From: Pseudomonadota bacterium
GTDB taxonomy: Bacteria > Pseudomonadota > Alphaproteobacteria > Sphingomonadales > Sphingomonadaceae
Length of the DNA stretch: 11,819 nt
Assembly (NCBI GenBank): GCA_030271565.1
Contig: JARXKR010000065.1
Span: forward strand, 1-11,819
Reading direction: 5' to 3'
Shown here piece by piece: positions 1 through 6,526 of the stretch; within the stretch, counting starts at the first letter, position 1; every line of letters starts with the position of its first letter. Made by a program: the position numbers and the translations under genes. The notes below the pieces were generated by a model. That model did not search any database. It had not been told where the DNA came from and was given only the letters and a program-made list of their open reading frames with translations.

Positions 1-345
1 GGCGAGCGCCCCGGTCATCGCGGTGGCGGTATCGCCCTGCACCATCACCCGGTCGGGCTGGACCTTATCCATCACTCCGCCAAGGCCAAGCAGCAACGCA
101 GCGGTCAGCGCATCTAGGCTCTGGTCAGGCTTCATCAGATCGAGATCATGATCGGGCACGATCCCGGCGATGGCGAGCACCTGATCGAGCATGCCGCGGT
201 GCTGCGCCGAGACGCAGACCACCGGGGTGAAACGCGGGTCGGCCTGAAGCGCGGCGACCACCGGAAACAGCTTGATCGCCTCGGGCCGGGTACCGAATAC
301 GACGAGGATCTTGTGCGGCGCGGAGCTGGTTTGCGGTGCAGTCAT
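1..345 (-). CDS. wecB: Non-hydrolysing UDP-N-acetylglucosamine 2-epimerase, N-terminal part (cut by window edge)
   Basis: The reverse strand reads open from an ATG at 345 to the window edge, giving 115 residues of an enzyme usually about 370-390 long. Diagnostic segments are FGTRPEAIKLFPVV (residues 17-30), the start of the Rossmann-like UDP-sugar fold; SAQHRGMLDQVL (46-57); HDLDLMKPDQSL (67-78); and QGDTATAM (103-110). The family interconverts UDP-GlcNAc and UDP-ManNAc in the cytosol for enterobacterial common antigen, teichoic acid or capsule/exopolysaccharide synthesis. In-frame ATGs also exist at 363 and 378 and would add 6 or 11 residues. I prefer 345 because an AGGG lies nine bases upstream and the homology starts soon after. 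The gene diverges from another nucleotide-sugar epimerase 82 bases away, which supports a polysaccharide role. The C-terminal two thirds lie outside the window. Confidence 0.93.
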   Translation of the reverse strand, partial: MTAPQTSSAPHKILVVFGTRPEAIKLFPVVAALQADPRFTPVVCVSAQHRGMLDQVLAIAGIVPDHDLDLMKPDQSLDALTAALLLGLGGVMDKVQPDRVMVQGDTATAMTGALA

Positions 346-427
346 GACCGAGGGCCCTACCATTGCCGGGTTAACCATGAAATAAGGACCGCGCGGCTAG
401 GCGATTGCTGCAAGCATGGGGAGCAAG
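346..427. promoter_or_regulatory. Shared divergent upstream region of two nucleotide-sugar genes
   Basis: These 82 bases separate the start codons of the two divergently read sugar epimerase genes, so any promoters for both must lie here or inside the coding regions. The stretch is locally AT-richer around 370-386 and contains an 8-base palindrome GGTTAACC at 369-376. I find no convincing -35/-10 pair on either strand. Assignment as a promoter region rests on gene layout alone. Confidence 0.4.
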
Positions 428-1426
428 ATGCGCGTTCTGGTTACCGGCGGTGCCGGGTTCATTGGTTTCAGTCTGGCGCGGCGGCTGCTCGCGCGGGGTG
501 ACGAGGTCGTCTCGATCGACAGTCTCAACGATTATTACCCGGTCTCGCTCAAGCTCGACCGGGTCGCGGCGCTGCGCGAAGCGGGCGGCAACCGCTTTGC
601 CTTTCACCAGGTCGATTTCTCCGACATGGCCGCACTGATCAAAGCGCTCGATGGTGTGACGATCGACCGGGTCGTGCATTTGGGCGCGCAGGCCGGGGTG
701 CGCTACAGCCTCGAAAATCCGCAAGCCTATGTTTCCTCAAACCTTGCGGGCCACGTCAACCTGCTCGAACTGGCGCGCCACCGCGGGGTCGAGCACATGG
801 TCTATGCCAGCTCCTCGTCGGTCTATGGCGGCAATACCAAGCTGCCCTTCGCGGTCGAGGACCGCACCGATCACCCGGTTTCGCTTTACGCCGCGACCAA
901 GCGCGCCGACGAGCTGATGAGCGAAACCTACGCCCACCTGTTCGCCCTGCCGCTGACCGGGCTCAGGTTTTTCACCGTTTATGGACCATGGGGCCGCCCC
1001 GACATGATGCTGTGGATGTTCACCCAGCGGATCCTCGCAGGCGAGCCGATCCCGGTGTTCAACCACGGCGATATGCAGCGCGATTTCACTTACATCGACG
1101 ACATCGTCTCAGGGGTCGTCGCGGCGCTCGATTCGCCTCCGGCCAACGACGGGCAGGAGAAGGCCGGCGGCTCGATCAAGCCGCATGCGCTCTACAACAT
1201 CGGCAACAATAGCAGCGAACCGCTGATGAAGGTCGTTGAACTGCTCGAGCAAGCCTGCGGGCGCAAGGCGGCGATCGAATATCTGCCGATGCAGGCGGGC
1301 GATGTGCAGAAGACCTATGCCGATATTTCGGCGATCTCACGCGACCTGGGCTACGCGCCGACCACTTCGATCGACGTCGGGGTGCCGAACTTTGTCGAGT
1401 GGTATCGCGGCTATCACAAGCTCTGA
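428..1426 (+). CDS. NAD-dependent epimerase/dehydratase, probable UDP-glucuronate 4-epimerase
   Basis: This is a 332-residue short-chain dehydrogenase/reductase of the extended class, full length for the family. It starts with the NAD-binding motif TGGAGFIG (residues 6-13). The segment NDYYPVSLKLDR (34-45) is typical of UDP-glucuronate 4-epimerases (UDP-GlcA to UDP-GalA, cytosolic, for capsule or LPS). Further marks are HLGAQAGVRYSLENP (84-98), the Ser-rich strand YASSSSVYG (126-134), the catalytic pair Y154/K158 in YAATK, and RFFTVYGPWGRPDM (180-193). I chose ATG 428 over ATG 416 because GGGGAG at 418-423 gives it a ribosome binding site and the Rossmann strand begins at once. Together with the divergent 2-epimerase gene it suggests a surface-polysaccharide precursor locus. 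A UDP-glucose or UDP-GlcNAc 4-epimerase activity cannot be excluded from sequence alone. Confidence 0.9.
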   Translation: MRVLVTGGAGFIGFSLARRLLARGDEVVSIDSLNDYYPVSLKLDRVAALREAGGNRFAFHQVDFSDMAALIKALDGVTIDRVVHLGAQAGVRYSLENPQAYVSSNLAGHVNLLELARHRGVEHMVYASSSSVYGGNTKLPFAVEDRTDHPVSLYAATKRADELMSETYAHLFALPLTGLRFFTVYGPWGRPDMMLWMFTQRILAGEPIPVFNHGDMQRDFTYIDDIVSGVVAALDSPPANDGQEKAGGSIKPHALYNIGNNSSEPLMKVVELLEQACGRKAAIEYLPMQAGDVQKTYADISAISRDLGYAPTTSIDVGVPNFVEWYRGYHKL

Positions 1427-1431
1427 TCCAG

Positions 1432-2775
1432 TCAGGCCTGGCGCGTAATCGTCAGGCGGATTACCGCGCCCTCTGGCGGAAACTCGCGTTCCAGCGCGCC
1501 ACCGATCTGGCGCATCGCCGCCTGAGTCATGCGCTGGCCGAAGCCGCTGCCGGGCTGATCGCTATTGTCCTGGGCGGCCGAAGGTGGTGGCCCGCCGGTT
1601 TCGCGCCACTCGATCAGCAGCGGCGCATCGCCGTCGCCGCCAATGGCATTCCAGGTAATCGTCACTTGTCCGCCGGGCACCGACAAGGAGCCGTATTTTG
1701 CAGCGTTGGTGGCAAGCTCGTGGACGATCAGCGCGAACGGCGAGACCATATGGGCGGGCACAACTTGATCGCTGCCGTTGAGCACGATGGTGGGCCGCGC
1801 GGCGTCGCCGGTGCGGTAAGGCTGGCACAAGCTGTCGAGCAGGGCCGGCAATGCGACCGCGCCCGACACTTCGCCGGTTGCAACGTTGTGCGCGCGGCTC
1901 AGCGCGTGGACCCGCTGGGTGATGTCGCCGATTACTTCGGCGGTGGTCCCGGGCTTGCGCGCCGCCAGGCCAATCAGCGAGAGCACCACTCCGAACAGGT
2001 TGCGCACCCGGTGCGCCAGCTCGCGCGCGAGCAGTTCGTTGCGCTCGTTAAGCTCGCGCAGCTGGGCGGTCTGTGCTGCCGCAATCTCTGCCCGGGCGCG
2101 CGCTTGTTCGCCGTGGTAGCCGGTCCAGAGCAGCGCCAGCAGCACCAGCCACATCGCCAGCAGTAACGGAACCACCCGCGCCTCGGCATCGTTTGCTGCA
2201 TCGAACGCCGCGTCGCGGCTTTCGCGCTGGATCTGGGCGAGTGCCGCCAGATGCGGGCGGATCTGGTCCATTGTTCGCTTACCCTGTCCGCTCCGCACAA
2301 ATTCCAGCGCCCATGCGCTATCCCCCGCTTGCGCAGCGCGGATGGTACCGCCTAGTTGGCCGAGCCTGGTATGGATCAGCTCGCTCATCGGGCCGAGGTG
2401 CTCGTCGACCGCCGGGTCGGTGTTCTGCATAAACCGCAGTTTCACCGCCGCCAGAATTTCAGGCAATTGCGCGGACGCCCGATTGTAAGGTTCAAGATAA
2501 GCCGGATCGAGCGTCAACAGGTAACCGCGCTGACCGGTTTCGGCATCGACCAGCGCCTGGTTGAGATTTTCCAGCGCAGTCTGGGCATCGGCTCCGGCCA
2601 GCGCCCCATCGCGCGCGGCGTGCTGCGCCATCGACGACTGGACCAGGAGCAGCCCGATGCCCACCAGCAGCGCGGTCATTCCCGCCAGCAGCCAAGGGCG
2701 CGGGATCGCTTGCAACCGGACCGCTTCGTTCCGGGCCCGTTGTCCAAGCCGGCTGAGTAGGTCCTTAAGCTCCAT
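1432..2775 (-). CDS. Membrane sensor histidine kinase, CHASE3 sensor plus HWE/HisKA_2-type kinase
   Basis: The 447-residue protein has a short cytoplasmic N-terminus, a membrane helix at about 27-46, a periplasmic segment to about 200 and a second helix at about 201-220. The periplasmic part carries the CHASE3 signature around [15 protein letters not shown] (74-88). The kinase part follows: the H-box [11 protein letters not shown] (252-262) with phospho-acceptor H255; the N-box [14 protein letters not shown] (352-365); the W-x-E element EWRE (389-392) that marks the HWE family; and a short G-box GSGFGQRM (409-416). HWE kinases are common in alphaproteobacteria and often feed general-stress or light responses through single-domain or PhyR-like regulators. 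No response regulator is adjacent, so it is an orphan here. Its end lies 5 bases from the end of the convergent epimerase gene. The ligand of the CHASE3 domain is unknown. The ATG at 2775 has only a weak AGG upstream. Confidence 0.92.
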   Translation of the reverse strand: MELKDLLSRLGQRARNEAVRLQAIPRPWLLAGMTALLVGIGLLLVQSSMAQHAARDGALAGADAQTALENLNQALVDAETGQRGYLLTLDPAYLEPYNRASAQLPEILAAVKLRFMQNTDPAVDEHLGPMSELIHTRLGQLGGTIRAAQAGDSAWALEFVRSGQGKRTMDQIRPHLAALAQIQRESRDAAFDAANDAEARVVPLLLAMWLVLLALLWTGYHGEQARARAEIAAAQTAQLRELNERNELLARELAHRVRNLFGVVLSLIGLAARKPGTTAEVIGDITQRVHALSRAHNVATGEVSGAVALPALLDSLCQPYRTGDAARPTIVLNGSDQVVPAHMVSPFALIVHELATNAAKYGSLSVPGGQVTITWNAIGGDGDAPLLIEWRETGGPPPSAAQDNSDQPGSGFGQRMTQAAMRQIGGALEREFPPEGAVIRLTITRQA

Positions 2776-2780
2776 TGCAC

Positions 2781-2816
2781 GAACCTAGCATGGCGGTGGG
2801 CCCTGGCGATAGGTTC
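2781..2816. repeat. Inverted repeat GAACCTA-N22-TAGGTTC upstream of the kinase gene
   Basis: GAACCTA (2781-2787) and TAGGTTC (2810-2816) are perfect 7-base inverted copies separated by 22 bases. The first copy begins six bases upstream of the kinase start codon. The spacing could suit a dimeric regulator binding two half-sites or an RNA stem in the kinase leader. Function is inferred from position only; a chance match is possible. Confidence 0.3.
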
Positions 2817-2851
2817 AAACGGGCAGGCGTGGACAAGCCCGGCAGCGCGGC

Positions 2852-2880
2852 TTGCGGCCCCGCCACGCTTGCGCAATCAC
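2852..2880 (+). promoter_or_regulatory. Possible weak promoter for a leaderless dcd transcript
   Basis: TTGCGG (2852-2857), a 17-base spacer and AATCAC (2875-2880) match a sigma-70-type promoter weakly, three of six positions in each box. Start of transcription would fall at about 2887, the A of the dcd start codon. dcd has no Shine-Dalgarno sequence, so a leaderless transcript would explain the layout. The boxes are poor and the call is tentative. Confidence 0.22.
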
Positions 2881-2886
2881 GCTGCC

Positions 2887-3441
2887 ATGGCGATTCTCTC
2901 CGACAAATGGATCCGAACCCAGGCGCTCGAACACGGCATGATCGAACCGTTCGTCGAGGCCCAGCGGAGCGACGGGTGCATATCTTACGGCCTATCGTCA
3001 TACGGCTACGACGCGCGGGTTTCGCCCGAATTCAAAATCTTCACCAACGTCAACTCTTCGGTGGTCGATCCCAAGCAGTTCGATCCCAACAGCTTCGTCG
3101 ACCGCGAGACCGACGTGTGCATCATTCCGCCCAACAGCTTCGCGCTCGCCCGAACGGTCGAATACTTCCGCGTCCCGCGCGACGTGCTGGTGATCTGCCT
3201 GGGCAAAAGCACCTATGCGCGGTGCGGGATCATCGTCAACGTCACCCCGCTCGAACCCGGCTGGGAGGGCCACGTCACGCTCGAATTTTCGAACACCACC
3301 CCGCTGCCTGCCAAGATCTATGCCAACGAAGGCGCGTGCCAGTTCCTGTTCCTGCAGGGTAACGAGCCGTGCGAGACCAGTTATGCCGACCGCGCGGGCA
3401 AATACATGGGCCAGCGCGGGGTGACCCTGCCCAAGCTTTAG
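2887..3441 (+). CDS. dcd: dCTP deaminase
   Basis: This 184-residue protein is the usual size of proteobacterial dCTP deaminase, which converts dCTP to dUTP and ammonia in the cytosol and feeds dUTPase and thymidylate synthesis. It belongs to the trimeric dUTPase-like fold family. Visible motifs are SSYGYDARV (37-45), the substrate-binding loop [10 protein letters not shown] (106-115), and [18 protein letters not shown] (119-136), where E133 aligns with the catalytic glutamate in the LEF motif of the E. coli enzyme. The ATG at 2887 fits the family N-terminus [10 protein letters not shown]. An upstream in-frame ATG at 2869 would add six unconserved residues. No Shine-Dalgarno sequence precedes 2887, and a 7-base inverted repeat (GGCAGCG 2841-2847, CGCTGCC 2880-2886) abuts the start codon. 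It diverges from the kinase gene and is probably transcribed alone. Confidence 0.96.
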   Translation: MAILSDKWIRTQALEHGMIEPFVEAQRSDGCISYGLSSYGYDARVSPEFKIFTNVNSSVVDPKQFDPNSFVDRETDVCIIPPNSFALARTVEYFRVPRDVLVICLGKSTYARCGIIVNVTPLEPGWEGHVTLEFSNTTPLPAKIYANEGACQFLFLQGNEPCETSYADRAGKYMGQRGVTLPKL

Positions 3442-3451
3442 GGAACCAATT

Positions 3452-3504
3452 GCTCTCCCGGGCGCTTCAGGACGAGGCGCAGCGATCGTGCGTCTTGGGA
3501 GAGC
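3452..3504 (+). promoter_or_regulatory. Inverted repeat that could mask the doxX ribosome binding site
   Basis: GCTCTCCC (3452-3459) is a perfect reverse complement of GGGAGAGC (3497-3504). The second arm contains the Shine-Dalgarno sequence GGGAGAG (3497-3503) of the DoxX gene, six bases before its ATG. G-U pairs at 3460/3496 and 3461/3495 could lengthen the stem to ten. If both arms are on the same transcript, the ribosome binding site would be paired. A GGAAC at 3442-3446 with CGCT 16 bases later also resembles, with one mismatch, the EcfG stress sigma promoter (GGAAC-N16/17-CGTT). A start from that promoter would remove the first arm, so the two readings compete. Confidence 0.35.
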
Positions 3505-3509
3505 GCACC

Positions 3510-4019
3510 ATGTCCACCATCGCAGCCGTAATCGGCCGTATCCTGATCGCCCTGATCTTCATTGTCTCGGGTGCGTCGAAAGTCATGAACCCGGCGATGT
3601 ATGATGCGATGATCACGGGCGTAGGCATGCCGGCAGGGCTCGCTCTGCCGACCGGGATATTCGAAATCGTGGCGGGGCTGTGCCTGGTTGTCGGACTGAT
3701 GACCCGGCTCACCGCGGTGCTGTTGTTCGGCTTCGTGGCCTTCGCGACGCTGCTGTTCCACAACCGCATCGACGATCCGCTCCAGCAGGCGATGGCGCTC
3801 AAGAACCTGGCGATCATGGGCGGTCTGCTGCTCGTATTCGCGCATAGCCAGATGTGGTGGAGCTACGACGCGATGCGCCGCACCCGCAAGGGCGAACTCG
3901 CGACGCGCAGCGCCGAAGAGCGCGTGCAGGACGCTGAATTGCGGGCGGCACGGGCTGAGGGCGCTGCTGCTGCGCTCGCTCCCGAAGTGGCCGATCCGCC
4001 CAAGCGCCGCTGGTTCTGA
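3510..4019 (+). CDS. DoxX family inner membrane protein
   Basis: The 169-residue protein has four hydrophobic helices at about 4-22, 42-64, 66-84 and 97-113. It carries the family's marks GASKVMNP (21-28) after helix one and KNLAIMGGLLL (98-108) at helix four. DoxX/DoxD-like proteins are small inner-membrane proteins linked to quinone, thiosulfate or oxidative-stress functions in some species; the exact role is unknown for most members. After helix four comes a hydrophilic tail of about 50 residues rich in Arg, Glu and Ala (about 122-157, possibly helical) ending in PPKRRWF, longer than in minimal DoxX proteins. ATG 3510 is supported by GGGAGAG at 3497-3503. An upstream in-frame ATG at 3369 lies inside dcd and is rejected. 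The gene follows dcd by 68 bases and may have its own promoter. Confidence 0.88.
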   Translation: MSTIAAVIGRILIALIFIVSGASKVMNPAMYDAMITGVGMPAGLALPTGIFEIVAGLCLVVGLMTRLTAVLLFGFVAFATLLFHNRIDDPLQQAMALKNLAIMGGLLLVFAHSQMWWSYDAMRRTRKGELATRSAEERVQDAELRAARAEGAAAALAPEVADPPKRRWF

Positions 4020-4081
4020 CACCGCCGCCAAGCAAAGCGACAATCGCGCTCGACACAAAGCAGCAACGATGCTTCACATGC

Positions 4082-4093
4082 GGCCAATTGGCC
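4082..4093. repeat. 12-base perfect palindrome before the oxidoreductase gene
   Basis: GGCCAATTGGCC is a perfect 12-base palindrome in the 90-base gap after the DoxX gene. It directly abuts the strong Shine-Dalgarno sequence GGAGGAG (4094-4100). Such a site could bind a dimeric repressor or form a small cruciform or stem. Only position and symmetry support a regulatory role. Confidence 0.3.
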
Positions 4094-4109
4094 GGAGGAG
4101 AGGCACCAG

Positions 4110-5291
4110 ATGACATCGCACAATCGCGGACGGCTTTACGATATCGTGGTCTTTGGGGCGACCGGTTACACCGGTCGGCTGGTCGCCGAATATCTGGCGC
4201 ACCATCACGCTGGCAGCGGCCTCAAATGGGCAATGGCCGGACGGAGCAAGGCCAAGCTGGAGGAGGTCCGGGACCTGATCGGCGCGCCCGCCGACACCCC
4301 ACTGATCGAGGCCAATTCGGACGATCCGGCCAGCATGGCCGCGCTGGCGCAGAGCACCCGCGTGGTCCTGACCACGGTCGGGCCGTACCAGCTTTATGGC
4401 GAGCCGCTGGTCAAGGCCTGTGTCGAGGCGGGGACCGACTATGCCGACCTGTGCGGCGAGCCCGCCTGGATGCGCGAGATGATCGACAAGTATCACGCCG
4501 CCGCGCAGACCAGCGGTGCACGGATCGCCTTCTCCTCGGGGTTCGATTCGATCCCGTTCGATCTGGGTGTGTTGATGCTCCAGAAGGAAGCCGTGGCGCG
4601 CTTTGGCCAGCCCGCGCCGCGGGTCAAGGGCCGGGTCCGCTCGATGCAGGGCACCTTCAGCGGCGGCACTGCGGCGAGCCTGACCGAGACGATGAAGGCG
4701 GTCGCCAGGAACCCCAAGCTGATCCCGATCCTGCAAAGCCCGTTTGGGCTGACCCCGGCATTCGAAGGGCCGAGCCAGCCGATGGGATTGGTCCCCGAAT
4801 ACGAGGAAAGCGAGGGCAAATGGGCCGCGCCGTTCATCATGGCGACGATCAACACCAAGAACGTTCACCGCACCAACCTGCTGCTCGGCCACCCGTACGG
4901 CGAAGACTTCCGCTACGACGAAATGATGCTGACCAGCGCTGGCGAGCTCGGTAAAAAGGCCGCGCATGCGGTTGGTGAAATGCTCAAGAACCCGTTCGGG
5001 GCCAAACCGCCCAAGCCGGGCGAAGGACCCAGTCCCGAAGAGCGCGAGAACGGCCATTATGATGTGCTGTTCATCGGCGAATATCCCGATGGCAAAACGC
5101 TGCGCTACGGGGTCAAGGGCCGCTACGACCCGGGCTACGGCTCGACCAGCCGGATGCTTGCCGAAACCGGGATTGCCTTGCTCGATTGCGAGGCAGATGG
5201 GGCGATTGCGACCCCAGGTGCGCTGCTTGGTGAAGCGTTGGTCGATCGGCTGCAGGACCATGCCGAAATCACCTTTGCGGTGGAGGATTGA
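4110..5291 (+). CDS. Saccharopine dehydrogenase-like / trans-acting enoyl reductase-like NAD(P)-binding oxidoreductase
   Basis: The protein has 393 residues. Its N-terminal Rossmann fold has the dinucleotide motif GATGYTG (16-22), followed by AGRSKAKL (43-50). The later segments TTVGPYQLYGEPLV (88-101), YADLCGE (111-117) and GFDSIPFDLG (144-153) are characteristic of the saccharopine dehydrogenase superfamily branch that includes the mycobacterial trans-acting enoyl reductase of phthiocerol/phenolic glycolipid synthesis. True lysine-pathway saccharopine dehydrogenases differ, so lysine metabolism is not implied; a hydride transfer on a lipid or polyketide-like substrate is possible but unproven. 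ATG 4110 has a strong ribosome binding site GGAGGAG (4094-4100). The MFS gene begins about 10 bases after its stop, so the two are probably co-transcribed. A long antisense open frame (4074-5384) is a GC-rich mirror and not a gene. Confidence 0.85.
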   Translation: MTSHNRGRLYDIVVFGATGYTGRLVAEYLAHHHAGSGLKWAMAGRSKAKLEEVRDLIGAPADTPLIEANSDDPASMAALAQSTRVVLTTVGPYQLYGEPLVKACVEAGTDYADLCGEPAWMREMIDKYHAAAQTSGARIAFSSGFDSIPFDLGVLMLQKEAVARFGQPAPRVKGRVRSMQGTFSGGTAASLTETMKAVARNPKLIPILQSPFGLTPAFEGPSQPMGLVPEYEESEGKWAAPFIMATINTKNVHRTNLLLGHPYGEDFRYDEMMLTSAGELGKKAAHAVGEMLKNPFGAKPPKPGEGPSPEERENGHYDVLFIGEYPDGKTLRYGVKGRYDPGYGSTSRMLAETGIALLDCEADGAIATPGALLGEALVDRLQDHAEITFAVED

Positions 5292-5301
5292 GCCCGCGTC
5301 G

Positions 5302-6516
5302 GTGACCTCTCGTGCGGCACCAACCGAATGGGTGAGCGGCTGGCGGATCGTCGCGGCGGGCGCGCTGGCCAATGCGACCGGCATTTCGCTGCTGTTCTAC
5401 ACCTTCAACCTGTTCGTGCTGCCGATGGCGGCCGATTTGCACATGACCCGTGCCCAGGGCGGCATAGTCCAGTCGATGATCATCACGGCGGCGCTGGGCG
5501 CGCCGGTGATCGGCTGGCTGGCCGACCGGCAGGGCTTTCACCGGATGTTCCTGGCCTGCACGCTGATCATGGCGGCGACCGAGCTGGCGCTGTGGCGCTG
5601 GGCCGACGGCTTTGCAGCGATGGCGCTGGGCACCGCGCTGATCGGCTTTATCGGCGGGGGCAGCGCCACGATCCTGATCACCCGCCCGGTCAATGCCCAT
5701 TTCAGGCGCAACCGCGGGCTGGCATTGGGGCTGGTCGGGACCGGAATTTCGCTGACCACGGTGTTCGTGCCGCCGTGGCTGCAAGGGGTGATTGCAGCAG
5801 ACGGCTGGCGCCAGGGCTTCCTGATGCTCGCGCTGTTCGCGCTGGCGCTGGGATTGCCTGCCGTGCTGGCGCTGATGCCGCGCAATGCCTCGACCCATGC
5901 GTCGCCGACCGCCAATCGAGGACCGGCCAATCACGACCATCTGCGCACCCCCGATTTCTGGTTGCTGGCGGGAGCCAACTTCTGCGCGGCGATAGCCACC
6001 TCGGCAACGCTCAGCCAGCTATCGCCAATGCTGCAGGAACGTGGGCTTACCGCAGCCACAGCGGCGTGGGGCATTTCGAGCTTCGCCGCCGGGCAATTGA
6101 TCGGCAAGCTGGGCGGCGGCTGGCTGCTCGACCGGTTCGATCCGCGTCGGGTCGCGGCAGTACTCAACGTGGTGCCGACGCTGGGTTTCGTCCTGTTGCT
6201 GACCCAGCACGGCACTTTTCTGCCGCTGATGCTTGCCACCGGGCTGATCGGTCTGCTGCAAGGCGCGGACATCGGGATCTTCAGCTATTTCGTCGCGCAC
6301 CGTTTCGATGTCGCGCGCTACGGTGCGATTTTCGGTGCGCTGCATGGGCTCGGCTGGATTGGCACCGCAATTGGTGTTGTCGGCGCAGGGTGGAGCTTTG
6401 ACCGGTTTGGCGGCTATTGGGTCGTGCAGCTGGCCGCGATCGGGCTGCTCTTTCTGGCGGCGCTGCTGTTTCCGCTGCTCCGGCTGCCGCTAGCCAGCCA
6501 GACCGCTGCCGACTAG
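5302..6516 (+). CDS. Major facilitator superfamily (MFS) transporter
   Basis: From GTG 5302 this is a 404-residue protein with about twelve hydrophobic helices in two halves, joined by a hydrophilic loop near 194-215. The helix 2-3 loop carries MFS motif A as GWLADRQGFHRM (71-82), with a weaker second copy GGGWLLDRFDPRR (271-283) in the other half. The pattern resembles secondary carriers of the monocarboxylate/oxalate-formate type; the substrate is unknown. The start is uncertain. The frame is open far upstream inside the previous gene, no ATG lies near, and GGAGG at 5282-5286 is 15 bases from GTG 5302. GTG 5332 is an alternative and an ATT start at 5287 is unlikely. Translation may be coupled to the upstream oxidoreductase, whose stop is 10 bases before. 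The aminotransferase gene follows after 10 bases, suggesting a three-gene operon. Confidence 0.88.
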   Translation: MTSRAAPTEWVSGWRIVAAGALANATGISLLFYTFNLFVLPMAADLHMTRAQGGIVQSMIITAALGAPVIGWLADRQGFHRMFLACTLIMAATELALWRWADGFAAMALGTALIGFIGGGSATILITRPVNAHFRRNRGLALGLVGTGISLTTVFVPPWLQGVIAADGWRQGFLMLALFALALGLPAVLALMPRNASTHASPTANRGPANHDHLRTPDFWLLAGANFCAAIATSATLSQLSPMLQERGLTAATAAWGISSFAAGQLIGKLGGGWLLDRFDPRRVAAVLNVVPTLGFVLLLTQHGTFLPLMLATGLIGLLQGADIGIFSYFVAHRFDVARYGAIFGALHGLGWIGTAIGVVGAGWSFDRFGGYWVVQLAAIGLLFLAALLFPLLRLPLASQTAAD

Positions 6517-6526
6517 GCTGGCGGGG

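Noticed and set aside
1427..1431. Possible terminator between the convergent epimerase and kinase genes
   Set aside because: Only 5 bases separate the stops and there is no clear GC stem followed by a T run on either strand.
1399..2166. 255-codon plus-strand frame opposite the histidine kinase
   Set aside because: The minus strand has unmistakable kinase motifs here; the plus frame is a shadow full of Gln, Arg and Gly.
2775..3362. 195-codon plus-strand frame overlapping dcd
   Set aside because: dcd in another frame is full length with catalytic motifs; this frame is an Arg/Pro-rich shadow.
4074..5384. 436-codon open frame on the minus strand, antisense to the oxidoreductase gene
   Set aside because: It is rich in Arg, Gly, His and Gln with no recognisable motif, mirrors a well-supported gene, and has the composition typical of GC-rich antisense frames.
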